Positions 16,131 through 25,102 are shown, counted from the stretch's first letter. The stretch: DNA of 32,443 nt from Akkermansia muciniphila (GCA_945861075.1 CAMATE010000003.1:1-32443), one strand, 5' to 3'. Notes: a model not told the origin generated them from the letters alone. Made by a program: numbers and translations.

Positions 16131-19100
16131 CTAGAGGGAAGATTGAGCGGTGACTATGACCCGGCGAGCCAGCATCTGAAGGACTTCATCTCCAGTCATT
16201 CTTTCCGGACGAATATAGCCCAACCGGCGGAAGCGAAGGACTTTCTCCAAGGCACCCTTGAGATCGCCCGCTCTCAGGTCGGCATCGATCAATCGGGCCA
16301 TCATGCCCGCCGGGCACCCCGGATCCTCCGAGAAATCCAACGGCCCAAACCGCTTTTCATCCAGATCAAGGGCTTCCTCGAAGAGCACCCGGGCGCGGGC
16401 ATCATTACCCCGATCCCAGCTCACCTCAGCCAACCGCATGCGGTGTATTCGCTGACGGGCAGGATCCAATTGGGTGAGCACTCCCAGAAACACCTCCAAC
16501 CGGACCGAATCGGGCAAATGGAAAGCCGAGCGCCGAGTGCGGTGCTGCAGCAAGAGCAGGTCGGCCAACTGGCGCATGAGGTTCAGATCGCCCAATTGCT
16601 CTTCATTGGAGAAGGACGGGTGGCTGACCAGCGAGGCCACCTCGCCGTCCGGCGCAGGATTCTGGATGGCGTAGGTGGAAAGCAACCGGAGCACCGTTGG
16701 ATCTTTCGGTTGAAGTTCCTGCCAACGACGCAAGACGGAGCGGAAAACTGGGAGTTGAGGAATGCCGATCTTGGCGAATTGCCGGGCCAAGGCTCGGCAA
16801 TCTTCGGCCGTCAGCGGAGAACGCGCCAGGTGTTCCCCGAGGAGCGTCCGCGGCCGGGGGCGCTGAACCTCGTTGAGCCGATAAGGCACCATGGCCATGC
16901 CTCGGACGAAAAAGGCCTGCTGGGCCCGATACTCGAGTACCGGATGAAAATCGCTGTGGATCGTCGTGCCGTCCGGGGCCAAAAAGAACGCATCCCCGAA
17001 GGCCAGCATTTGCAACGCCAGCACATTGACGGGCCGGGTGATCTCAATGCGCCCGAGGTCGGCCGCGACGGACGGATCGGCCAGGCGGCGGGCCATGGCC
17101 TGCAAGTCGGGACGGTAGGGTTGGGCGGCCCCGATGAGGAGTAGGTCGCTGGTGGAGGTCTGCCAGAGGCTCAGATGCGGGAACACCGAACCGAAGGTGG
17201 CCACGACGGTGGCGAAGGTGTCATCGTCGGTCTCATAGGCTTGGATCCACTGGGCGCAGAGACCACCGGGCTTCAGGCGAGCAAGACAGTCCCGGTAATA
17301 CTCCTGACTGAACACGGCGGCGACACCCGCCATCCAGGGATTCGACGGCTCGGTGACAATGATGTCGAAGGACTCTGGGGTGGTCTGGAGGAAAGTCTTG
17401 GCGTCCTCGATGTGGGTGTGGCACCGGGGATTGCGAAGGGCATCGTGGTTGAAGGGCGCAAAATGCTCACGGGCGACCTCGGTCACCTCCGGGGAAATCT
17501 CGACCAAGTCCACGGCCTTCACCGTCGGATGTTGCAGAATCGAGCCGACCGTCACGCCGCTGCCCGCGCCGACCACGAGGACTCTCTCGGCGGAAGGATG
17601 GAGCAACATCGGCAATTGGCCGGCCAGAATCTGGGTGCTCATGTCCTCACCGGAACTGGCGTCGGCCTTGCCGTTGACCTTGAGGCTGATGCTCGGCTGA
17701 CCCGCGCGGTTGGTGACAGCCAGAATCGCAACCGTCGATCCGGCCCCGTCACGGTGGTAGGCCAGGTTGTAGATGTCGGCGCGTTGACGGAATTCAGCGA
17801 TACTCGCCGGAGGACGAACGTCGCGCCAGAGCCCCAGAACGAAGGCGCGCGACCAGCGTTCGCCGAGCGTGAGCGAGACCACAGCGACCAGCACGGCCGT
17901 GGCCACCAACCCTTGGATCAGGGCCCTGGTGACGCCACCACGCCGGGAGGCCAGGGTGACCCAGCCGATGAGTGCGTTGATGCCGATGCCCAGAGCAAGG
18001 GTCGATGCCAACCCAAGGACGGGCAGGAAGACCAAACCGGTGAGAACGGCCCCCAACACTGTCCCCACCGTGTTGACGGCGAACACCCGACCGACCGATC
18101 CGCCGGTCGTACGGAAGTCGGCCGTGACCACGCGGCTGGCCAACGGCAGGGTCATACCCAGGCATACGGCGGGCACGAAGAGCACACTGAAACAGACAAG
18201 CACCTGGACCAGTTCATACAACGGATAGGCCGCCGGCCGCCGGGCGATGACGTCGGCAAGATGGGCAAAGGCGTACGGAATGAGGTCGTAGAAAAACATC
18301 GAGACCAACAGCGTGCCGGCCAGCGCCCATTCGGCGACAGCGAAGGCGACGAGCGTGTCGTAGCGCCGGCGCCAGGCGGACACCAGCGCACTGCCGACGG
18401 CGATGCCACTGATGAACGTGGCCAGCATCAGCGAGTAGGCGTGAGTGCTGGACCCGAGCGCCAGGGCCAACAGGCGGGTCCAAGCCACCTCATAGATCAT
18501 GGCCACGAAGCCGGACAGGCCGGCGGCCACCAGCGCCACCCGGCACTCCAAAGGCGTGAAGGACTCGTCGGTCGCGGAACGTGCAACCGGCTGAACTGGC
18601 TCATCGAGACCCTCGCCGCTACGGGAACTTAAGACGTACGCGACCAAGGCGATGCCGAGGCTCAGCGTCGCGCCCAACTGCACCACTGCCTCGAGGCCCA
18701 GCGCGGGAATCCACCACCAGTCGGCCAGCAGAATGCCGGCGACTGCGCCCGCACTGTTGATCGAGTAGAGCGCCGCCACCCGGCCACGGAGCTCCGAAAG
18801 TGAACGGGTGACGTATTTGGTGAGCACCGGGAGCGTCGCGCCCATCAGCACGGTCGGCAGGAGGATGATGAGCACGGCGAAGCCGAACTGCAGGGCCAGG
18901 CGCGGAGTCCCCTCGGGATGGACCGTCCGGATAACCGACAGGAAACCCTGTCGGACGGTCTCGAAATACCAGGGGAAAAACACCGCGAAGAGTCCGATCC
19001 CGGCCTCCAGACAGGCATAGAAGAACAGCGGTCTCCGGAGCGAATCGGCCCGCGTGCCCAACAGGGCGTTGCCCGCAGCCAATCCACCCATGAAGGCGGC

Positions 19101-19247
19101 GAGGACCGCGACCACGGCGTAGCTGGTGCTTCCGAGGAAAAGGGCCAGATACCTCGTCCAGACAACCTGATAAAGCAGGCCGGCGAGGCCTGAGACGAAA
19201 AACGAGGCGAGGATGGTCCAGAAGACCCCGCGGGAATTCGACTTCAT
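16131..19247 (-). CDS. Membrane-fused spermidine synthase-like (aminopropyltransferase-fold) protein with C-terminal helical extension
   Basis: A protein of 1038 residues. Residues about 15-466 hold many hydrophobic helices with charged loops, in two related halves (GLLYQVVWTRYLALFLGSTSYAV and MIYEVAWTRLLALALGSSTHAYS), as in the fused-permease spermidine synthase-like family. A class I methyltransferase-like fold follows, with the SAM/dcSAM-binding VLVVGAGSG (about 556-564), acidic DLVEISPEV, IEDAKTFL and TEPSNPWMAG, then GGLCAQWIQAY. Residues about 780-1035 are helical and TPR-like. The canonical aminopropyltransferase active site is only partly recognisable, so polyamine synthesis is not established. 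No speD or arginine decarboxylase gene is nearby. It is 37 bp downstream of the Nudix gene. Confidence 0.8.
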   Translation of the reverse strand: MKSNSRGVFWTILASFFVSGLAGLLYQVVWTRYLALFLGSTSYAVVAVLAAFMGGLAAGNALLGTRADSLRRPLFFYACLEAGIGLFAVFFPWYFETVRQGFLSVIRTVHPEGTPRLALQFGFAVLIILLPTVLMGATLPVLTKYVTRSLSELRGRVAALYSINSAGAVAGILLADWWWIPALGLEAVVQLGATLSLGIALVAYVLSSRSGEGLDEPVQPVARSATDESFTPLECRVALVAAGLSGFVAMIYEVAWTRLLALALGSSTHAYSLMLATFISGIAVGSALVSAWRRRYDTLVAFAVAEWALAGTLLVSMFFYDLIPYAFAHLADVIARRPAAYPLYELVQVLVCFSVLFVPAVCLGMTLPLASRVVTADFRTTGGSVGRVFAVNTVGTVLGAVLTGLVFLPVLGLASTLALGIGINALIGWVTLASRRGGVTRALIQGLVATAVLVAVVSLTLGERWSRAFVLGLWRDVRPPASIAEFRQRADIYNLAYHRDGAGSTVAILAVTNRAGQPSISLKVNGKADASSGEDMSTQILAGQLPMLLHPSAERVLVVGAGSGVTVGSILQHPTVKAVDLVEISPEVTEVAREHFAPFNHDALRNPRCHTHIEDAKTFLQTTPESFDIIVTEPSNPWMAGVAAVFSQEYYRDCLARLKPGGLCAQWIQAYETDDDTFATVVATFGSVFPHLSLWQTSTSDLLLIGAAQPYRPDLQAMARRLADPSVAADLGRIEITRPVNVLALQMLAFGDAFFLAPDGTTIHSDFHPVLEYRAQQAFFVRGMAMVPYRLNEVQRPRPRTLLGEHLARSPLTAEDCRALARQFAKIGIPQLPVFRSVLRRWQELQPKDPTVLRLLSTYAIQNPAPDGEVASLVSHPSFSNEEQLGDLNLMRQLADLLLLQHRTRRSAFHLPDSVRLEVFLGVLTQLDPARQRIHRMRLAEVSWDRGNDARARVLFEEALDLDEKRFGPLDFSEDPGCPAGMMARLIDADLRAGDLKGALEKVLRFRRLGYIRPERMTGDEVLQMLARRVIVTAQSSL

Positions 19248-19284
19248 GGTGTGAGCGCAGACTACACTGGATTCCCAAAAAAAC

Positions 19285-19800
19285 CTAGGATGCGGTTGGG
19301 ATCTCAGAGCTCAGGCGCTCCCAAATCACCCGGAATGCGCTGGCGAAATCTTCCGGACGCTGCGCAACCCACTCGGAGATCGCACCGATCGTGAACCAAC
19401 CTCCCCCACGGATTTCCGATGGCTGGAGCACGAACGGGCCTTCGTGATCGGCCCGATACACGCCGCAGAATTCCCAACCCGTGGATGCCGTGGCATCCAA
19501 TTCGAAGATTCGACGAGGAGGCTGGGTCAGTTCTACACCCAGTTCCTCGGCGACCTCTCGGAGCGCCGTGCCATCCATGTCGTCACCGGCACTGACATGG
19601 CCCGAAGAGGACGAATCCCAGACTCCGGGAAAATCATCCTTCCAAAGCGCCCGCTGCTGAAGAAACAGCTCACCCCGCTGGTTGAAGACCAGGATATGAA
19701 CAGCCCGGTGACGCAGCTTCAGGCGGTGTACCTCGCTGCGGGGCGCTTGGCCAATGACCCGGTTTTGCTCATCCACCACATCAAACCATTCCTCGGACAT
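19285..19800 (-). CDS. Nudix hydrolase (IDI/YfcD-like)
   Basis: A protein of 171 residues. The opening EEWFDVVDEQNRVIGQAPRSEVHRL and HRAVHILVFNQRGELFLQQR match the Nudix subfamily related to isopentenyl-diphosphate isomerase (YfcD type). The Nudix box reads GHVSAGDDMDGTALREVAEELGV. The spacing and the REVAEELG core are intact, but the first conserved Glu is Asp. The substrate is probably a nucleoside diphosphate derivative or similar pyrophosphate and cannot be told from sequence. It diverges from the TPR gene across a 142-bp spacer and lies 37 bp upstream of the aminopropyltransferase-like gene. Confidence 0.88.
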   Translation of the reverse strand: MSEEWFDVVDEQNRVIGQAPRSEVHRLKLRHRAVHILVFNQRGELFLQQRALWKDDFPGVWDSSSSGHVSAGDDMDGTALREVAEELGVELTQPPRRIFELDATASTGWEFCGVYRADHEGPFVLQPSEIRGGGWFTIGAISEWVAQRPEDFASAFRVIWERLSSEIPTAS

Positions 19801-19934
19801 ACGGACCGGAGGTTCCGACAGGAGCCCGAGACCGGCAACCGCAGAACCGCTTTGCAGAACCGTTTACCTCCCAAGGGCAATCCCGGTGTTTCCCGTGACT
19901 GTCGCTTGACGGATGATGAGCGGCTTTCGAGATT

Positions 19935-19939
19935 GGAGG
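19935..19939 (+). promoter_or_regulatory. Shine-Dalgarno deciding the start of the TPR gene
   Basis: GGAGG lies 3 bases before ATG 19943. The earlier in-frame ATGs at 19913 and 19916 have no such motif. The spacing is short but the match is strong. Confidence 0.45.
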
Positions 19940-19942
19940 CAG

Positions 19943-20350
19943 ATGTCGCAGGCCAAACAACAGAAGTTGGGAAAGCGGGAAACCCGGGATCTCGATGTGG
20001 AGATCGGTTTTCTCGAAGGGCTGGTTGGAAAGGACCCCCAGTATGTGGAGGCGCTCCAACTCTTGGCCGATGACTACACCCGGCGCGGGCGCATCAATGA
20101 CGGCCTGAGAGTCGATCACCAACTCAAGTCGCTCCGGCCCGGCGATCCGGAAGTGCTCTTCAATCTGGCCTGCAGCCTGTCTCTGGCCGGTGACTTGGAA
20201 TCGGCCATCGATGAACTGGTCCGGGCCATCGAGGCGGGCTACCGAGACTTCGATTGGATGCTCAAAGATCCAGACTTGGCCGCGGTCCGCAAGGAACCGG
20301 CCTTTCGAAAGGTCCGAGACCAGCTCAAGACCCTCAAGGCCGAGATTTGA
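19943..20350 (+). CDS. Small TPR-repeat protein
   Basis: A protein of 135 residues from ATG 19943 (145 from ATG 19913). There is no signal peptide, so it is probably cytoplasmic. Residues about 20-100 are helical TPR-like: VEIGFLEGLVGKDPQYVEALQLLADDYTRRG-type, then LRPGDPEVLFNLACSLSLAG and AIDELVRAIEAGY. This pattern of A..L..G....A fits two to three repeats. A basic, lysine-rich start (SQAKQQKLGKRETR) precedes them. Its likely role is protein-protein contact and its partner is unknown. The stop overlaps the convergent VWA gene by 17 bp (20334-20350). Confidence 0.8.
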   Translation: MSQAKQQKLGKRETRDLDVEIGFLEGLVGKDPQYVEALQLLADDYTRRGRINDGLRVDHQLKSLRPGDPEVLFNLACSLSLAGDLESAIDELVRAIEAGYRDFDWMLKDPDLAAVRKEPAFRKVRDQLKTLKAEI

Positions 20351-22715
20351 TCTGGCCCGCTGGCGGGGCGGCATTCGATGCCGAATCATTCAAGGCCCGC
20401 GCCTGACGAACCAGCTGCAGGAACTCCATCCGGTATCCCTCTCGATCCGGGCCCTGCCCTTCCTCGGCCAGCGACTGAACCTTCTCCCAGGTCAAGTCAC
20501 CCTTGTAGGGGGAATCCCTCAGCAGCAACCCGTAGCCCACCACCGCGGCGGCGAACTTGTAATCGGCCGTCGCTGCATCCGCACTCCGGTGGACATCTGG
20601 AACACCGACTTGAAGGCTCCGTGCCGGCTTGTTGGTGGTCGTATTCTGAACCGCACCACCCGCCGGAGACCGGTAGCCCACCTGAAGGCTGAGCAAGTCG
20701 TTCGAAGGACTGGCGACCGCTGCAGACGCCTTGTCAGCAGCCGATTCCGGTCGGCTTCCCGAGCGATTGGGAACGATTTCGTACAAGGCGGTCACCGACT
20801 GGCCCGCCTCCATTGGAGTCCCTTTTTGCGCTGCGGCGTTGGTTTTGGAAGCCGCGCGTTTAGGTGAAGGATCCCGACTTTCTTGGCTGAGCAATCGCCA
20901 GCGATCGACGCGATCGGGATTGAACCGGACATCCACCGTCACGTCCTCAGCCGCCGTCGTCGGATCCGGCAGCAATTCTCGCTGCAAGGCCGCGCGCGCT
21001 TCAGCCGGGCTGGCGACCGAGGCGTAGGTCTCGCCAGAAGGCGTGGGGACCCAAGGGGTGGCATTTGGGGCGGCCACGGTATCGGAGCCAAAACCCAGAA
21101 CGCTCAGCAACACACCCCATTCGGTCTGCTCACGAATGAGCGCCGCGAGCTCTTCCCGGGTGCCAACCTCGGCAGAGAATTCTCCGTCGAGGATCCAAAT
21201 CACGCGGTTGATGCCATCACGGACAAGATGCTGAGCGGCCAACGCGTAGGCCCTGCGCAAGCCTTCCAACCCGCGCGGGGCACCCTCGGCCCGCAACAAG
21301 CCCAGGCTTCGGGACAATCTGTCTTGATCACCCGCAGAGGTCGGCGGCAGAAGCACTCTTCCGCGAGGGCCGTCGAGCAACAAGGCCACGGAATCCCGAT
21401 CATTGAGGGTCTCAAAGAGGGTTTGCAGGCTCCGCTGAGCCCACGAGAGCCGAGCCGCAGAGCCGGGACTAAGACTCACCAGCACGACGATGTTGGCTGC
21501 GGGACGTCCAACAGGGCGCATTGGGCGAGCCTGAACACCGATTTTCACCAGACGGTGATCGGGGCTCCACGGAGAATCAGCCACCTCGACATGGGCCGAT
21601 ACGGGATCCGATCCCGCAGGGGCCGGCTGGTTGTATGAAAAATAGTTGAGCAACTCGTCGAGGCGGACCGCATCGGGTGATGGCAGTTGCCCTTCTTGAA
21701 GGGCTTTTCGGACCTGGGGGTAACTCGTATTGCCTGGCTTCAGCGGGAAGGTGGACAGCGGAGAGGTCGCTGCCGACTGGAAGGGAATCTCTCGGGTGGT
21801 CTGAGCCTGACGACGCGGTGACGGCGACTTCGTTGACGATGCAACCGGTTCGCGGGTCTCAGCTGCAGCCACCGCGTTTGGCACCAAAGGGCTGGCCTTG
21901 GCCTTGGCCTGGCCCAGCCATCGAGGGGATTCCTTCGAGTCCTTGGGGGCAAAAGACGCAACATCGCTGCTGCGGGCCGAATCCGACACGGCCCAGCCCT
22001 GAGCCTGCGCCAAGGCCGCTGTGGTCCCACCGGGCGCATCCCCCGAAACCGGCGCGCCCAGCGCCACAGGATTTCTACCCGAATGATCCCAACGAAGCTG
22101 AGGATCACCGCGCTGGATATCTTCTTGAATCGGGCTTTCAGGCACCGCTTCCGTCGCCACCTCAGCGCCCAAGGGTTGCTCCAACTGGTTTGACGCTTCA
22201 GGCGTGGATTCGAGCATTCGAACCGGCGCATTGGACTCCGTGCTGTGGGCAGCGACAGAACCGGCAGGGACGGAGGCAGACTTCCACGGACTCCAGAGAG
22301 CCAAAGCAATGCTCAATGCGGTCGCCGCAGCCAAACCCAACCCCATTGCCGGACGAGTGAGCACCGACCAGAACCGGCGCCAGGGAGAGTCCGCATTGGA
22401 ATACAGTCCTTCAGCAAATCGCCGGGGCAATCCGCGCTCCGGATTGCGGGCATAAGCGAGAACGGCCTGACGACGGTCCAGGCTCAAACGATGGATCGCT
22501 TCCTGCGCCAGATCCGTTTCAACGCTATCGGCCAAGCGTCGAATCTCTCCCACCTCGGCACGCAAGGCAGCCGAACGGGCCACGACTTTCTCGGCGGCGG
22601 CTCGGCGCTCGGCCCAACCGGGGACCGATTGTTCGTACGGGCCGTCCTTCAAGGCGAAGTCGGTCAATTCCGGTGAATCAGGCGTCCAATCCGCAGGTGA
22701 TGAAGAGGATTTCAT
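20334..22715 (-). CDS. YfbK-like VWA domain protein with anti-sigma-like N-terminus
   Basis: A protein of 793 residues. The first ~110 residues are cytoplasmic and resemble anti-sigma-like segments (DSPELTDFAL, AALRAEVGEIRRLADSVETDL). One membrane helix (MGLGLAAATALSIALALW, about 124-141) and a long Ser/Pro/Ala-rich linker follow. From about residue 330 there is YfbK architecture: SYPQVRKALQEGQLPSPDAVRLDELLNYF, a VWA-type Rossmann core (ANIVVLVSLSPGS ... RVIWILDGEF) and a C-terminal DUF3520-like region (DVTVDVRFNP, VTALYEIVP, YKFAAAVVGYGLLLRDS). The MIDAS DxSxS is SxSxG here, so metal-dependent adhesion is doubtful. The start overlaps the sigma-factor stop by 4 bp (22712-22715), and the 3' end overlaps the TPR gene. 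Confidence 0.82.
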   Translation of the reverse strand: MKSSSSPADWTPDSPELTDFALKDGPYEQSVPGWAERRAAAEKVVARSAALRAEVGEIRRLADSVETDLAQEAIHRLSLDRRQAVLAYARNPERGLPRRFAEGLYSNADSPWRRFWSVLTRPAMGLGLAAATALSIALALWSPWKSASVPAGSVAAHSTESNAPVRMLESTPEASNQLEQPLGAEVATEAVPESPIQEDIQRGDPQLRWDHSGRNPVALGAPVSGDAPGGTTAALAQAQGWAVSDSARSSDVASFAPKDSKESPRWLGQAKAKASPLVPNAVAAAETREPVASSTKSPSPRRQAQTTREIPFQSAATSPLSTFPLKPGNTSYPQVRKALQEGQLPSPDAVRLDELLNYFSYNQPAPAGSDPVSAHVEVADSPWSPDHRLVKIGVQARPMRPVGRPAANIVVLVSLSPGSAARLSWAQRSLQTLFETLNDRDSVALLLDGPRGRVLLPPTSAGDQDRLSRSLGLLRAEGAPRGLEGLRRAYALAAQHLVRDGINRVIWILDGEFSAEVGTREELAALIREQTEWGVLLSVLGFGSDTVAAPNATPWVPTPSGETYASVASPAEARAALQRELLPDPTTAAEDVTVDVRFNPDRVDRWRLLSQESRDPSPKRAASKTNAAAQKGTPMEAGQSVTALYEIVPNRSGSRPESAADKASAAVASPSNDLLSLQVGYRSPAGGAVQNTTTNKPARSLQVGVPDVHRSADAATADYKFAAAVVGYGLLLRDSPYKGDLTWEKVQSLAEEGQGPDREGYRMEFLQLVRQARALNDSASNAAPPAGQIKSRP

Positions 22716-23296
22716 GGCGATGAGGTCGGAGGCTGACCGGAGCGGTTATCCAGGTGCTCGAAGCGTTGCCGAAGGGTCTTCAAGGCCGTGTGCAACAAGA
22801 ACCCAACATTGGTCTCGGTCAACCGGGTGAGTTGGGAGATCTCCCGGTAACTGAGCTGATTCTGGAATTTAAGTCGGACCACCTCCCGCTGATTGGGCGG
22901 CAAGGAAGTCATGAGGGACATCAGGTTGCGGACATCGTCCCGCGCCTGAACGGAAGCCGACGGAATCGGGCCATTTCCTGCCACCTCGGACGCTTCAGAC
23001 TCCGCCGCCCGAGGCCAACGGGATTCGCGACGATGACGGTCCATGGCCTGATTGCGGACCACCGTGAAGAGCCAGGGCACCAGACGTCCGCGCAACGTTC
23101 CGGGCTCCTGCTTGCACAACTTGAAGAACGCGTCTTGGACGAGGTCTTCGGCCGAAGGCAAATCACCGACCAGCGAAAGGGCATAGCGCAGTAGTTCCGC
23201 CTCGTGTCGCTCCATCGAAGCCCGGATCCACTCCACCCGCTCATCGGTTTGGTTGGAGGTGGTGGACGGGTTCATGGCGGACGCCGGGCATTCCAT
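22712..23296 (-). CDS. ECF-family RNA polymerase sigma factor
   Basis: A protein of 194 residues from ATG 23296; ATG 23275 (MNPSTTS) is an equally plausible start. Region 2 is visible as LLRYALSLVGDLPSAEDLVQDAFFKL, then LVPWLFTVVRNQAMDRHRRE. Region 4 is visible as LPPNQREVVRLKFQNQLSYREISQLT and VGFLLHTALKTLRQRF, the helix-turn-helix that reads the -35 element. No region 3 is present, as expected for ECF/sigma-24-like proteins. The gene overlaps the downstream VWA/anti-sigma-like gene by ATGA, indicating a coupled sigma/regulator pair. A CCCGGCCGGG palindrome sits just upstream at 23307-23316. Confidence 0.93.
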   Translation of the reverse strand: MECPASAMNPSTTSNQTDERVEWIRASMERHEAELLRYALSLVGDLPSAEDLVQDAFFKLCKQEPGTLRGRLVPWLFTVVRNQAMDRHRRESRWPRAAESEASEVAGNGPIPSASVQARDDVRNLMSLMTSLPPNQREVVRLKFQNQLSYREISQLTRLTETNVGFLLHTALKTLRQRFEHLDNRSGQPPTSSP

Positions 23297-23306
23297 ACTG
23301 ACAACG

Positions 23307-23316
23307 CCCGGCCGGG
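23307..23316. promoter_or_regulatory. 10-bp perfect palindrome in front of the sigma gene
   Basis: CCCGGCCGGG is 10 bases upstream of the sigma-factor ATG on the minus strand. It might be a binding site or affect translation. In GC-rich DNA such palindromes also arise by chance. Confidence 0.15.
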
Positions 23317-23431
23317 AAGTGTCTTAGGAACAAAAACAGGAATAAAACCGGTCGCTTCTCCCGGATGCAGAAGTGCCTATGGATTGCCTTTTTACCAAAC
23401 CCAACCCGCACGGAAGCCCATTTTCCGAGGT

Positions 23432-25069
23432 TCAGATCTCGCGCCAGCGCTGGGCCACGGGTTGACGACGACCCACTCCGAAGGCGCGGGATGTGACCTT
23501 GAGTCCGGGAGCGGCCTGACGGCGTTTGTACTCGGATAAATCAATGAGTCGAACGACTCGACGGACATCCGCCTCCCTGAAGCCCAAGGCGATGATCTCG
23601 GCCACCGAACGATCTTCGACCACATAAGCCTCGAGGATGGCATCCAACACGTCGTAGGGGGGCAGGCTGTCCTGATCGGTCTGATTGGGCCGCAACTCGG
23701 CGCTGGGCGCCTTGGTGATGGACGAATCGGGAATGAGTTCGCGGTCACGATTCACCCACCGGGCCACGCGATAAACCCAGGTTTTGGGCAAATCGCTGAT
23801 CACGGCCAACCCACCGCACATGTCGCCGTACAGCGTGCAATAGCCGACGGCCAATTCACTTTTGTTGCCCGTGGTCAGGAGCAGCGATCCAAACTTGTTG
23901 GACATGGCCATGAGGGTCACACCCCGAAGCCTCGCCTGCAGATTCTCTTCGGTGGTGTCTTCCGGCCGACCTTCAAACAGCGGCCCCATCTGACGCTTGA
24001 GGGCTTCGAAAGAACCCTGGATGGGCACCACATCGAAGCGAATCCCGAGGTTGGCCGCCAAGGATCGCGCATCATCGATGCTCCCGGCGCTGGAAAACTC
24101 GGTCGGCAAGGCCAGACCCCGGACATTTTCGGCACCCAGCGCATCCACGGCCAAAGCTGCAACCAAGGCCGAATCAATGCCGCCCGAAAGACCCATCACC
24201 ACCGATTTGAAACCGCATTTTCGGACATAATCACGCGTACCCAGCACCAGTGCATCGTGCAACAGCGCCTCATCAGCGACGGAAGCCAGTGGCCGATCGA
24301 GAGCGGCATCCGTGTCGACCAACACAAAATCCTCCGAAAAGTGGTTCGCCTCGGCAATGCAGCCACCCTCGGCGTTGAAGGCCAGACTGCGACCGTCGAA
24401 CACCAACTCATCGTTGCCACCCACCAGGTTGCAGTACACGACCGGCACCTGATGCCGGCGGGCCAAGGATCGCAGCAATCCGCACCGGCGTTGTTCCTTG
24501 CCGAGCTGCCAGGGCGAAGCGCTCAGGTTGATGAGAATCTCGGCACCCGAAGCGACCAAGGCGGCCGCCGGATCCGGCCGGTAACGCCGTTGAACCCCGA
24601 ACTCGGCGTCATTCCAAATATCTTCGCAAATGGTCAATCCCAGCCGACGACCCTCCCAATGGATGACGGCGTTCTCCGAGGCTGGCTCGAAGTAGCGGTC
24701 TTCGTCGAAGACATCGTACGTCGGCAAGAGTGTCTTGGTGCGGATAGCCACCACTTGGCCTCGGTGGAGCAAGGCCGCCGCATTGGTGAGCGGACGCCCC
24801 GGGCGAGCGGGATTCTCACCCACAAACCCGACGATCAACCCCACATCACCCACGGCCGCAGCCAAGCGTTCCAAGGCCGCCTGATTGGCCCGAATGAAGG
24901 CCTCTCTCAAGAGCAGGTCGCGTGGCGGATAACCGGTGAGGGACAGTTCCGGAGTGAGCACCAGATCGACTTGCGCATCGACGCCGCGCCGATAGGCCTC
25001 GAGGACCAGCCTCTCGTTGGCGGCGATGTCCCCGACCGTGGTGTTGAGCTGCGCTAAGGCGATCCTCAT
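23432..25069 (-). CDS. nadE: Glutamine-dependent NAD+ synthetase
   Basis: A protein of 545 residues with two domains. The N-terminal nitrilase-type glutaminase has the catalytic triad Glu41 (LTPELSLTGYPP), Lys112 (TKTLLPTYDVFDE) and Cys148 (LTICEDIWND). The C-terminal synthetase has the ATP-pyrophosphatase P-loop SGGIDSALVAA (295-305) and the family segments TTGNKSELAVGYCTLYGDM and DSLPPYDVLD. It catalyses the ATP- and glutamine-dependent amidation of deamido-NAD+ in the cytoplasm. Length and order fit the single-chain bacterial type. It lies 33 bp after the DUF192 gene and 135 bp before the sigma gene, so those two may not share its transcript. Confidence 0.96.
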   Translation of the reverse strand: MRIALAQLNTTVGDIAANERLVLEAYRRGVDAQVDLVLTPELSLTGYPPRDLLLREAFIRANQAALERLAAAVGDVGLIVGFVGENPARPGRPLTNAAALLHRGQVVAIRTKTLLPTYDVFDEDRYFEPASENAVIHWEGRRLGLTICEDIWNDAEFGVQRRYRPDPAAALVASGAEILINLSASPWQLGKEQRRCGLLRSLARRHQVPVVYCNLVGGNDELVFDGRSLAFNAEGGCIAEANHFSEDFVLVDTDAALDRPLASVADEALLHDALVLGTRDYVRKCGFKSVVMGLSGGIDSALVAALAVDALGAENVRGLALPTEFSSAGSIDDARSLAANLGIRFDVVPIQGSFEALKRQMGPLFEGRPEDTTEENLQARLRGVTLMAMSNKFGSLLLTTGNKSELAVGYCTLYGDMCGGLAVISDLPKTWVYRVARWVNRDRELIPDSSITKAPSAELRPNQTDQDSLPPYDVLDAILEAYVVEDRSVAEIIALGFREADVRRVVRLIDLSEYKRRQAAPGLKVTSRAFGVGRRQPVAQRWREI

Positions 25070-25102
25070 GAAAGAAAGTGTCGGCGATTCGACGGCGAAG
25101 AC

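Noticed and set aside
17175-18632. Plus-strand open frame of 485 codons
   Set aside because: It is antisense to the membrane-fused spermidine synthase-like gene. The His/Gly/Asp-rich translation is what antisense reading of hydrophobic GC-rich codons gives.
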